This document shows positions 16,845 through 24,386 of a stretch of 64,000 nucleotides of DNA, piece by piece; the first letter of the stretch is position 1; each line of letters starts with the position of its first letter. The position numbers were made by a program, and so were the translations under genes. The DNA is from Chania multitudinisentens RB-25 (lineage in GTDB: Bacteria; Pseudomonadota; Gammaproteobacteria; Enterobacterales; Enterobacteriaceae): contig NZ_CP007044.2 of assembly GCF_000520015.2 (NCBI RefSeq), positions 434,001-498,000 of the forward strand, in the 5' to 3' direction. The notes beneath the pieces are model-generated. The model was not told where the DNA came from. It saw nothing but the letters and a program-made list of their open reading frames with translations, and made no database searches.

Positions 16845-16860
16845 TGCCAGAAGCGTGCCA
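16845..16860 (-). promoter_or_regulatory. Sigma-54 promoter of the rtc operon
   Basis: The minus strand reads TGGCACG-CTTC-TGGCA, a match to the -24/-12 consensus TGGCACG-N4-TTGCW with one mismatch in the -12 element. It lies about 300 bases before the slipin gene and next to the divergent sigma-54 activator gene rtcR, the expected arrangement. Confidence 0.8.
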
Positions 16861-16995
16861 GGAACAAAGATTTGCAAAATAATTTTTTATTTCATTGATT
16901 TTCAATCAATTAATTTCAGACACAGAGATTAACGATTGCGATAGTGAGTGGAATTTTTTATCTTTAGATATCGATAATTATCCTATGAGATAAAA

Positions 16996-18576
16996 ATGAA
17001 AAAACGGCGAGTGGTGATTGGCGTTCTGGGCACGGTACTCGACAGGCGAGGCAAACGAACAAATCGTTTAAAAAAATGGCGGCCAACGGTCGGCCTGTGC
17101 CAACAGCCAGATATGCCAGTCGATCGTCTGGAGCTCATCCATCAACCGCACGATGCCGGGATGTGCCAGCAACTGATTGAGGACATCAATTTACTCTCAC
17201 CGCACACGACGGTACGTTCGCATGCCATCGCCATTTCAAACCCGTGGGATTTTGAAGAGGTCTACGCCGCATTTCTCGACTTCGCCACTCACTACGACTT
17301 TGATACCGAAAACGAAGAGTATCTGGTGCATATCACCACGGGGACTCACGTCGCGCAGATATGCTGGTTTCTGCTGACGGAAGCCCGCTATCTACCTGCC
17401 AGCCTGTTGCAAACCGGCCCGGCCGCCAGGGGGGCCGCGGAGGAGTCAATCCCCGTGGGTATCTGTTCGGTGATCGATCTCGATTTAAGCCGCTATACCA
17501 CGCTCACCAGTCGCTTTCAGCGCGAACAGCAGCAGTCGGTTTCTTTTTTGAAAGCCGGTATTGATACGCGTAATGCCACGTTCAACAAGCTGATTGACCG
17601 TATAGAGCGCGTGGCGCTGCGTTCCAGTGATCCCATTCTGCTGACCGGCCCCACCGGGGCGGGTAAATCCTTCCTCGCCAGGCGTATTTACGAGCTTCGC
17701 CAGTCCCGCCACCTGGTCGCCGGAAAACTGGTCGCAGTGAACTGCGCCACTCTTCGCGGTGACAACGCAATGTCCACGCTGTTTGGTCATGTGAAAGGTG
17801 CTTTTACAGGGGCGCTGACACCCCGTAGCGGTCTTTTACGTGAAGCCGATGGCGGCGTGTTATTTCTCGACGAGATCGCCGAACTGGGGCTGGATGAACA
17901 GGCGATGTTGCTGAAAGCGATTGAGGAAAAAACCTTTTTCCCGTTCGGGTCGGACAAAGAAGTTCACAGCGATTTCCAGTTAATTGTGGGAACCCACCGC
18001 GATATGCCGCAGTGGGTCGCAGAAGGTCGTTTTCGTGAAGATCTCTATGCACGTATTAACATGTGGAGCTTTGCCCTGCCCGGACTTGCGCAGCGGCGGG
18101 AAGATATTGCCCCCAACGTGGAATTTGAGCTTCAGCGTTTTTCCAACAGTCAGCAGGCCCAGATCCGTTTCGATAAAGAGGCGCGTGAAGGCTATCTGAC
18201 ATTTGCCTGTTCATCGCAGGCGCAGTGGCGCGGTAACTTCCGCGAGTTGAGTTCATCCGTTGCCCGCATGGCAACGCTGGCCGAACAGGGGCGCATCACG
18301 ACAGACCTTGTTGACGAAGAAATTGCCTTATTGAAGGCAAGCTGGCAGGTCACGCCATCGCAACCAACACTGGAGATGGAGATTGACCTTTTCGATCGCC
18401 GCCAACTGGAAACCGTGCTTGAGGTGTGTCGTCGTAGCACGTCATTGTCGGAAGCTGGTCGTGAACTGTTCGCCGTTTCCCGTCAAAAGAAAACCAATCC
18501 CAACGATGCAGATCGCTTACGTAAGTACCTGGCGCGTTTTGGAATGAGCTGGGAAAAAACCAAACAAGGGAATTGA
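16996..18576 (+). CDS. rtcR: RtcR, sigma-54-dependent activator of the RNA-repair operon
   Basis: A 526-residue bacterial enhancer-binding protein. The N-terminal ~180 residues are the RtcR sensor (CARF-like) domain, which in Salmonella senses tRNA fragments with cyclic phosphate ends. The AAA+ domain has Walker A GPTGAGKS (218-225), the sigma-54 contact loop GAFTGA (268-273), and Walker B GGVLFLDE (286-293). A C-terminal helix-turn-helix region ends the protein (RSTSLSEAGRELFAVSRQ). It is transcribed away from the slipin-rtcB operon that it should activate. The ribosome site is weak. Confidence 0.94.
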   Translation: MKKRRVVIGVLGTVLDRRGKRTNRLKKWRPTVGLCQQPDMPVDRLELIHQPHDAGMCQQLIEDINLLSPHTTVRSHAIAISNPWDFEEVYAAFLDFATHYDFDTENEEYLVHITTGTHVAQICWFLLTEARYLPASLLQTGPAARGAAEESIPVGICSVIDLDLSRYTTLTSRFQREQQQSVSFLKAGIDTRNATFNKLIDRIERVALRSSDPILLTGPTGAGKSFLARRIYELRQSRHLVAGKLVAVNCATLRGDNAMSTLFGHVKGAFTGALTPRSGLLREADGGVLFLDEIAELGLDEQAMLLKAIEEKTFFPFGSDKEVHSDFQLIVGTHRDMPQWVAEGRFREDLYARINMWSFALPGLAQRREDIAPNVEFELQRFSNSQQAQIRFDKEAREGYLTFACSSQAQWRGNFRELSSSVARMATLAEQGRITTDLVDEEIALLKASWQVTPSQPTLEMEIDLFDRRQLETVLEVCRRSTSLSEAGRELFAVSRQKKTNPNDADRLRKYLARFGMSWEKTKQGN

Positions 18577-18606
18577 GTATAATTTGTTTGAATAATACTC
18601 CTTCAC

Positions 18607-18660
18607 GGGTTAAGTATCCAATGTGTTGATCATGCAGTAATATCTCTCTTTTGGTTGAGA
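18607..18660 (+). repeat. Second IS1-type left end
   Basis: About 54 bases (GGTTAAGTATCCAATGTG onward) match 13031-13084 with about three substitutions and the same orientation. No insA follows; an IS6-like remnant starts directly at 18661. The rtc module is thus bracketed by two same-direction IS1 left ends, consistent with past IS-mediated acquisition or recombination. Confidence 0.7.
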
Positions 18661-18855
18661 GGGTTCTGTCGCATTAGCATGTTTCCTCGAGATTACGCAG
18701 GCTCAGGGCGCAAGCCAGATACCAGCGAACACATTGCGTGATGATATCGACAGGGTAATGTAAACGTTTAAAGGCTTTTCGGAGCAGAGGCATGAGCAGG
18801 TAACATCGCAAAAAACAGTACGTTACCTGACGCCGCCTTAATGCGACAGAACCCC
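18661..18855 (-). mobile_element. Internally deleted IS6-like remnant with both ends
   Basis: A 195-bp element with matching termini GGGTTCTGTCGCATTA and its complement TAATGCGACAGAACCC. The minus strand between them still encodes an IS6-transposase-like piece (RKAFKRLHYPVDIITQCV, then RWYLA). The catalytic region is deleted. Related remnants occur at 20091, 27739, 28801, 29844, 31413 and 38160. Confidence 0.7.
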
Positions 18856-18867
18856 ATTACCATACTC

Positions 18868-20058
18868 TTAAATATCTTTTACACAAATCACCGGCAAGAT
18901 ATTAATATCAGGTACATTTCTTAATATACCATTATTTGATACTGCATGGTGCGCTGACCAATTTGCCGGCCTCGATGTCCAATAAAATGTATAAGGATCT
19001 GGTGACCAGCCATACTGATTCATATTACCCCACTCTGGCCATAATAATCCAACAGTCCGAAATCCATTATAATAAGTTGCGCCACCACTATATATACTAT
19101 TCGTGAATTCCGGACTGATATTGGGTGCCCCTGAATGCATACCATCTTCAGAACCATCCGTCGGCATACGATATCCGGGAAAGGGATCACATAAATTATT
19201 TGCCCAGCTTGAATTTATATCCCCATGGTATTCCCACCACTTTTTTATTGTAAAACGGTGTGTCAGTACAGCTTCCCCCCCGGTCTTTGCTGTAGCGGTA
19301 ATTGATATTTCCGGTGATGGCGCCGAAATTTCTCGTATAAAACTTACAGTACCCTGTGCGTTCACAGTGACATAATCAGGATGACTAGAAACCCAGAAGT
19401 AATCAAGGTTATTTGTCATATTTGATTCTGCATAAATCTGATACGTTGCGTTGATAAAGGCATTGGATGGAAAACCAGAATCCAATGTAAATTCACCGTC
19501 AACAGGGTTATTCTGCGTGACAATTTTAGCCTCAATATTCGGTACGGAAAGTTTGTATATTACTGTAAAATTATTCTCTGCTGAGGAGGGTAACCCACTG
19601 ATGGTTGTCACGGTTACCGGAGCAGTGACTTCCACCTCAAGCTCTTCTCCACTATAGGAAATACTAAATGGCTGAGATAATGCCGAGTCAGGAATACGAA
19701 CCCCTAAGTGCTTCCAGACAACAACTGCCGCCTCGCTATCAACTACCACAGATATTATTTCATCGTCATCGGTATCTTCGGTGATCACATTGTTCAACGT
19801 TGAGGACAGGCTAAAATGTTCGGGATGCTGGCTTGCACCTACTCGTGCATTATCTGTCACAGGTGTCGTACCGTCAGGAAATAGAAATAATAGATCACCT
19901 TGAACACTTGGAGCACGGCCCTGTATTCGGTCGGTACTATCACTTAATACTGCCTGTATTGGCAATGCCGGCACCAATAATCCGGTAGCAAAAAAAAATC
20001 TCACAATAAACCTAACGTGTAAATTGTTATATTGTGTCATATAAAAACGCCCGTTCAT
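18868..20058 (-). CDS. Secreted adhesin-like protein with W/C-rich C-terminal domain, paralogue 1
   Basis: A 396-residue exported protein. A signal peptide ends near PIQAVL and is followed by the shared motif IQGRAPS. Residues ~60-270 look like two Ig-like beta domains. The C-terminal ~120 residues carry WW-EYHGD, a cysteine (NLCDPFPGYRMPT), LWPEWGN, YWTSRPA and a final CVKDI, a pattern like the DUF823-type adhesion domain or a C-type-lectin-like fold with one disulfide. The start at 20058 has AAGGTGGG upstream. It is paralogous to the protein at 20338-21471. AT-rich and asparagine-rich compared with its neighbour, so it has diverged. Confidence 0.65.
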   Translation of the reverse strand: MNGRFYMTQYNNLHVRFIVRFFFATGLLVPALPIQAVLSDSTDRIQGRAPSVQGDLLFLFPDGTTPVTDNARVGASQHPEHFSLSSTLNNVITEDTDDDEIISVVVDSEAAVVVWKHLGVRIPDSALSQPFSISYSGEELEVEVTAPVTVTTISGLPSSAENNFTVIYKLSVPNIEAKIVTQNNPVDGEFTLDSGFPSNAFINATYQIYAESNMTNNLDYFWVSSHPDYVTVNAQGTVSFIREISAPSPEISITATAKTGGEAVLTHRFTIKKWWEYHGDINSSWANNLCDPFPGYRMPTDGSEDGMHSGAPNISPEFTNSIYSGGATYYNGFRTVGLLWPEWGNMNQYGWSPDPYTFYWTSRPANWSAHHAVSNNGILRNVPDINILPVICVKDI

Positions 20059-20090
20059 TTACCCACCTTTAGATTGCATTAATTTATAAG

Positions 20091-20190
20091 GTTCTGTCGC
20101 ATTAGCATGGAGAGGTTAGCAAAAAGTGGCGCTGCCGTTTATTTAGGCAGCCAACAAATAAAATTTTTCCGCAGGTGACAATCCCTCACT
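20091..20190 (+). mobile_element. IS6-like terminus, partial
   Basis: Begins GGTTCTGTCGCATTAGCATGG and contains the conserved subterminal block TTTAGGCAGCCAACAAATAA followed by CCGCAGGTGACAATCC. No second end is visible. It sits between the two paralogous adhesin genes. Confidence 0.6.
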
Positions 20191-20337
20191 ATGCGGATGA
20201 TGATATTGCCCTTTTATTACATCAGGCGACAACTCTCTTGAAAAACGCCGTTATTGGGCGATCTCTCTGAATGGTAATACGCAATGCTGGCATTTCCCGA
20301 AAAAACACACCTCGAGGCGTATATTAAAATCTAAAAA

Positions 20338-21471
20338 TTAAAGGCCCTGACGACACACAACATGGAATGAGTTGCTGTTAACGTTGTCGCTGACATAGCC
20401 ACTGAGCAAGTTGACGGTTCGGTGGGAGTTACTACCACTAGACACAGATGTCCAGTAAATGTTGTTGGTGATACCGGGGCTATTATAATTTCCCATCTCA
20501 CCCCATTCCGCATACAACGAACCGATACCACGAATGTTAATTAGATCATCACCCGCGATGCTGTTTGTTAACTGGGCAATCGTTGGCAGAGCCCGCCCTT
20601 GCGTCGCACACCTGCTGGATGCCATATTCCAGTTCATCTGATCATCACCGATAAACCAGCTGTTTACCGAGAAGGTATAGGTCAATGGGGTACCGGAGAC
20701 CCGCTCAGTGGCTGTCACCGTCACCGTCTTCTGTGCCGTACTCGGCTGCGTATTAAACGTCACCTGCCCAGTGTCGCTGACCGTCACCCACGGCTGGTCC
20801 ACCGACCAACTGTAGTCCCCGTTGGCTGACGTTGAACTATTGACCATCAAAAAATCAAAGACGGCCATAGGAAATCCGGTTGTCGGAAACCCCAAGTTTC
20901 TCCCAAAAGTTACACCGTTCACACGCAGTCGTACTGTTGACGGCATGGGTATGGGTGCGACCGCTGGCACTGTCAGCGTGTAGGTTGTTGTAAAAGACTG
21001 TGGACCAGCCGTGGTTGGCAAACCTGATGTACTACTGACCGTCACTGGCGAATCCACCTCCAGCGTGAGCGTTTCCCCCAGAAAGTTATCGCCAAAAGGT
21101 TGACCCCGTTGTGTTTCGGTCATCGGGGTACCGTTATGTCTCCAGGTCAGTGAGGCGCTGTCAGTGTCAATCTGCGCACTCAATCCACTATCCCCGTCCG
21201 CATCTTGTAGCGCCAGTTCCGTGGTGGATGATGAAACCGTGAATTGTTCCGGTATCAGGTTCGGCGCCACCGTGGCATTGTCTGCCACGACGGTGTTTCC
21301 GTCTGGAAACAGCACCTGCAAATCTCCCGTCGCGGTGGGGGCCTGGCCCTGGACTTGCCCGGTTATACCACTCAACACGGCCAGTGACGGCCCGGTGGCT
21401 AATCCAATAGACAGCGCCAGTAGCCCCCCCTTCAACCAGTACTTACCCAGTAACCCTTTCACTTTTCTCAT
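20338..21471 (-). CDS. Secreted adhesin-like protein with W/C-rich C-terminal domain, paralogue 2
   Basis: A 377-residue exported protein from the start at 21471 (MRKVKGLLGKYW); the longer frame adds an unlikely 52 residues. The signal peptide ends near SLAVLSG, followed by the shared QGQAPT motif. Two Ig-like beta regions follow. The C-terminal domain has CATQGRALPTIAQL, SLYAEWGEMGNY, IYWTS and VVCRQ, matching paralogue 1 in order and spacing (GxxLPT, EWGxM, YWTS, C). The GxRLPT-W-E-G-YW-C order suggests a lectin-like or DUF823-type fold. It lies 150 bases after the LuxR-type gene in the same direction. Confidence 0.7.
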   Translation of the reverse strand: MRKVKGLLGKYWLKGGLLALSIGLATGPSLAVLSGITGQVQGQAPTATGDLQVLFPDGNTVVADNATVAPNLIPEQFTVSSSTTELALQDADGDSGLSAQIDTDSASLTWRHNGTPMTETQRGQPFGDNFLGETLTLEVDSPVTVSSTSGLPTTAGPQSFTTTYTLTVPAVAPIPMPSTVRLRVNGVTFGRNLGFPTTGFPMAVFDFLMVNSSTSANGDYSWSVDQPWVTVSDTGQVTFNTQPSTAQKTVTVTATERVSGTPLTYTFSVNSWFIGDDQMNWNMASSRCATQGRALPTIAQLTNSIAGDDLINIRGIGSLYAEWGEMGNYNSPGITNNIYWTSVSSGSNSHRTVNLLSGYVSDNVNSNSFHVVCRQGL

Positions 21472-21623
21472 CTCACTGCGCCCTTTTATTATTTCTGTAT
21501 TTCTCGTTTCTTCTGGTGACTTTTCTGGCTTATCCCTTCCCCGTGACGGGGAAGGGAGGAACGAGTTCCCGGGTATTGACTCACATTCGCCAGTATTCAC
21601 GACATTTTGACGGCATTCTTGCT

Positions 21624-22280
21624 TCAACCTTCAGGTAAAATATCGTCTCGGTGGCGGAAATGGTACGCGGGCAAGGCGGTGGACCAAACCAACAGGGGTT
21701 GCATCGTCTTCATACCCAACTTGCCGAGTGCACTGCGCTTATAATGGCTGACGGTCTTGATGTTCAAAGAAAACCGCCGCGAGATACGTTGCACACTGTT
21801 CCCTAAAAGCAGAGCGTCCAGTACCTGCCTTTCCCTTTTCGACAGGATGGGGAGAAGAGGTGTCCGTACCGATTGAAGCGGATTGACTGGCCTGTCTATA
21901 ACTCGCTCCAGTTGCCAGGTAAGCCTCGGTAATGTGCTGCTCGGGTCTATCACTCTGACGCGCTCACCATACCGCATCAGGTAATCTCGCACCCCCGGCA
22001 ATCGTGAGATATTCAGCATCACCAAAATCTGACAGTGCGTGTTGTTGTGACAGAGCATCTCTATCAGTTCCAGTGCCGAAAGCATGGAATAGCGTTCTCC
22101 CCGCAAGGCGATAATCATCAGGTCAGGGGCCCCCTGCACCAACCGCCTTTCCTGGCAAGCGTTCAAGTCGGCCGTTTCAAAAACCTGATAGTTCGACGGC
22201 AACAAATGCCGCATGCCAAGACGGGCAAAATGGCACGGGTGCAGGATGACCCCCTGCTTTTCTGTCAGGTCAGCGTTCAT
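21624..22280 (-). CDS. LuxR-type regulator with a receiver-like domain lacking the phospho-acceptor
   Basis: A 218-residue regulator. The N-terminal ~120 residues resemble a response-regulator receiver (VILHPCHFARLGMRHLL), but the usual phosphorylated aspartate is alanine in PDLMIIALRG. The C-terminal GerE/LuxR helix-turn-helix reads LSKRERQVLDALLLGNSVQR, then the recognition helix region NIKTVSHYKRSALGKLG. A GGAGGG ribosome site lies nine bases upstream. It lies within the SinH/SinI cluster in the same direction and probably controls it. The same build recurs in the regulator at 38199. Confidence 0.8.
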   Translation of the reverse strand: MNADLTEKQGVILHPCHFARLGMRHLLPSNYQVFETADLNACQERRLVQGAPDLMIIALRGERYSMLSALELIEMLCHNNTHCQILVMLNISRLPGVRDYLMRYGERVRVIDPSSTLPRLTWQLERVIDRPVNPLQSVRTPLLPILSKRERQVLDALLLGNSVQRISRRFSLNIKTVSHYKRSALGKLGMKTMQPLLVWSTALPAYHFRHRDDILPEG

Positions 22281-22442
22281 TCCCGATATCCCTCCGAGGA
22301 AGCCAACAGACGCTCCCTGAATCCCCGCATGCGGCAGGGTTCCAGGGAAAACCTGTCATTATCTTTGTAAACAAGATTATCCGTTACCCCTCTACGGGCA
22401 GGTCTTTTTGCCCGTAGAGGGAATGATGATGTCATTGCAGAA

Positions 22443-23312
22443 TCAGTTGTAATCCACCGCCAGGTTGAAGCCCTGTGCACCGTCTGCAGAACCCGTCAGT
22501 GGGGTACCATTTGGCTGGGTATTCGTCGGTACGGTGAAGTTGCCATCGGTAGTGCTGGTCACAAAACCACCTACTGGTGCATTGGTGTTGGTCGTTGCAC
22601 TGGTGCCCACCAGACGCCAGTTGTAGGTCACGTTGCCTGTCATATCGGTCACGCCATCCCACAGTTTGAATACATAGGTATCGCCCACATTCAACCGGGT
22701 TGCCTCACCAATCAGGTTATTGGCAAATGCTGTATCGGTACTGAGGTAGATACCTGCAGTCAAGTTGCCACCCGGTGCTATCGGACCTGGCGCTATCGGG
22801 GTCGGGTTCTCAGGACCCGCCACGCTGACATCCGCTATCGTCAGCGTCTGACCTGATATCGGGTCACCCGAGGCTGAATACTCTTGTATGCCAACCTTTA
22901 TCGTGTCTGCTCCAACGGCCGCAGCCGGAATCGTCATCACACTGGTACCGGACGTCATGGCCGTAGCCGGCGTATTTATGATACCAGCCGTAATCGCCGT
23001 CTCTGTCGTACCATTGACGTAATACCAGGTCACATGAGCCGTGGAGGCATCCGCGTCCCCATCAAGGTCGGTGTAGTCATAGGTCAGGGTAATGGTATCC
23101 CCAGTGGCCAGTGTGGCCCCTGTTGCGTTAGTGCTCAGGTTAACGGCATGCTCTTCGTTACCTACCGGTGCACTCAGCACTGGTGCATGCCCCTGAATGC
23201 TACCGGTCGGCGCGGTCAGAACCGCATAAGCACTGCCCATCGTGTAGCCCGCTATCGCCAGGGCCAGCACCAGTTTTTTAAAGGTGAAGGTCTTCGTCTT
23301 TTTACTGTGCAT
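22443..23312 (-). CDS. SinI-type autotransporter-associated secreted protein 1
   Basis: A 289-residue exported protein. The signal peptide ends near GSAYAVLT, then the shared motif IQGHAPV. The mid region is an acidic, Thr-rich Ig-like domain (YDYTDLDGDADASTA). The last ~90 residues are a SinI-like beta domain beginning VGDTYVFKLWDGVTD, then NWRLVGT and GAQGFNLAVDYN. No anchor, barrel or sorting motif is seen. It is downstream of the SinH-like inverse autotransporter and its closest paralogue is the neighbour at 23399. Whether it binds that transporter or is simply coexpressed is not known. Confidence 0.75.
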   Translation of the reverse strand: MHSKKTKTFTFKKLVLALAIAGYTMGSAYAVLTAPTGSIQGHAPVLSAPVGNEEHAVNLSTNATGATLATGDTITLTYDYTDLDGDADASTAHVTWYYVNGTTETAITAGIINTPATAMTSGTSVMTIPAAAVGADTIKVGIQEYSASGDPISGQTLTIADVSVAGPENPTPIAPGPIAPGGNLTAGIYLSTDTAFANNLIGEATRLNVGDTYVFKLWDGVTDMTGNVTYNWRLVGTSATTNTNAPVGGFVTSTTDGNFTVPTNTQPNGTPLTGSADGAQGFNLAVDYN

Positions 23313-23398
23313 CGTTCTCTGCTTCCTTGGTGAGTCATCGGTAAAGGGCCGGTAGCCGCCCCCTGCCTGGGTTATGCGGACCGAAAAATTACACGGCC

Positions 23399-24304
23399 TT
23401 AGTTAAAATCCACTTTCAGGGTGAACCCTTGGTCTCCCGGCGTCGCACCAGAGCTGGAATCACCATTGACAGGGACGGTATAGGTGTCGCCCGTAGCGCC
23501 GGTAATGGCATGGTTACTCAATGTTACCGAGGTACTGGTACCGCTGGCCGCCGTGTTGGTGCCGTCCAGGCGCCACTGGATACTGCTCAGCGTGGTGGTC
23601 AGGTCATTTTCACCCGCATCCCATACCCCGTTACTGTTGGCATCATCCCAGGCATGGAACACATAGGTGACGCCGACCTGCGGATGGGTTGCCGAACGTG
23701 CGTAGTCCGTCGCACCACTGCCGGCAGTCGGGTTGTCAGACTGTAGGAAAATACCGCCCGCCACATTGCCGCCTGGCACTATCGGCCCCGGCGGGGTAAC
23801 AGAACCACCGCCCCCTTCGCTGGTGTCGGTCACGGTTATGGTGTTACCGCTGATAGGCGCGCCCGTTGCCGAATATTCCTGAATCGTGACGCTGATGGCT
23901 GTCGTGCCTATGGCACCGGCAGGAATGACAATAGTGGAGGTTCCCTCGGCCCCTATGACTGACGCCGGGATATTCGTCGCCGGAATGGTCACCGACCGAC
24001 CGCTGATGCCGTCGATATACGCCCAGGCCACCGTCGTCAGAGAGTTGTCTAAATCCCCGTCACTGTCGTTGTAGACGTAGGTCATGACCAGCGTATCACC
24101 AGTGGTCAGCACGTCCGGATTGGCAAACGTCCCGCTGAAGTCAACAGCCCCCATCGTCCCGTTCGACGGAGCCTGTAACGTTGGGGCGCTCCCTTGTATT
24201 GATGCCGTTGCTGGGGTGCTACCCGCCCAAACCGGGCTCACACTGCCGCCTACCATGGCCACTACCAGCGCGAGCCCCTGTTTCTTCAACGCAAAACTCA
24301 TCAT
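23399..24304 (-). CDS. SinI-type autotransporter-associated secreted protein 2
   Basis: A 301-residue exported protein; the start is one of two adjacent ATGs preceded by AAAGGATAA. The signal peptide ends SPVWAGST, then the shared motif IQGSAPT. An Ig-like domain holds YVYNDSDGDLDNS. The C-terminal SinI-like domain has VGVTYVFHAWDDAN, a Ca-site-like NSNGVWDAGENDLT insertion, QWRLDGTNTA and DQGFTLKVDFN. It lies 82 bases after the SinH-like gene and is probably cotranscribed. Confidence 0.77.
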   Translation of the reverse strand: MMSFALKKQGLALVVAMVGGSVSPVWAGSTPATASIQGSAPTLQAPSNGTMGAVDFSGTFANPDVLTTGDTLVMTYVYNDSDGDLDNSLTTVAWAYIDGISGRSVTIPATNIPASVIGAEGTSTIVIPAGAIGTTAISVTIQEYSATGAPISGNTITVTDTSEGGGGSVTPPGPIVPGGNVAGGIFLQSDNPTAGSGATDYARSATHPQVGVTYVFHAWDDANSNGVWDAGENDLTTTLSSIQWRLDGTNTAASGTSTSVTLSNHAITGATGDTYTVPVNGDSSSGATPGDQGFTLKVDFN

Positions 24305-24386
24305 TATTATTTATCCTTTCTCTGTTTGCCCAATACAGGCCAGATGCCATGCCGTGTTGGTACGTCAATGCCTGTCACCGCTCGGG

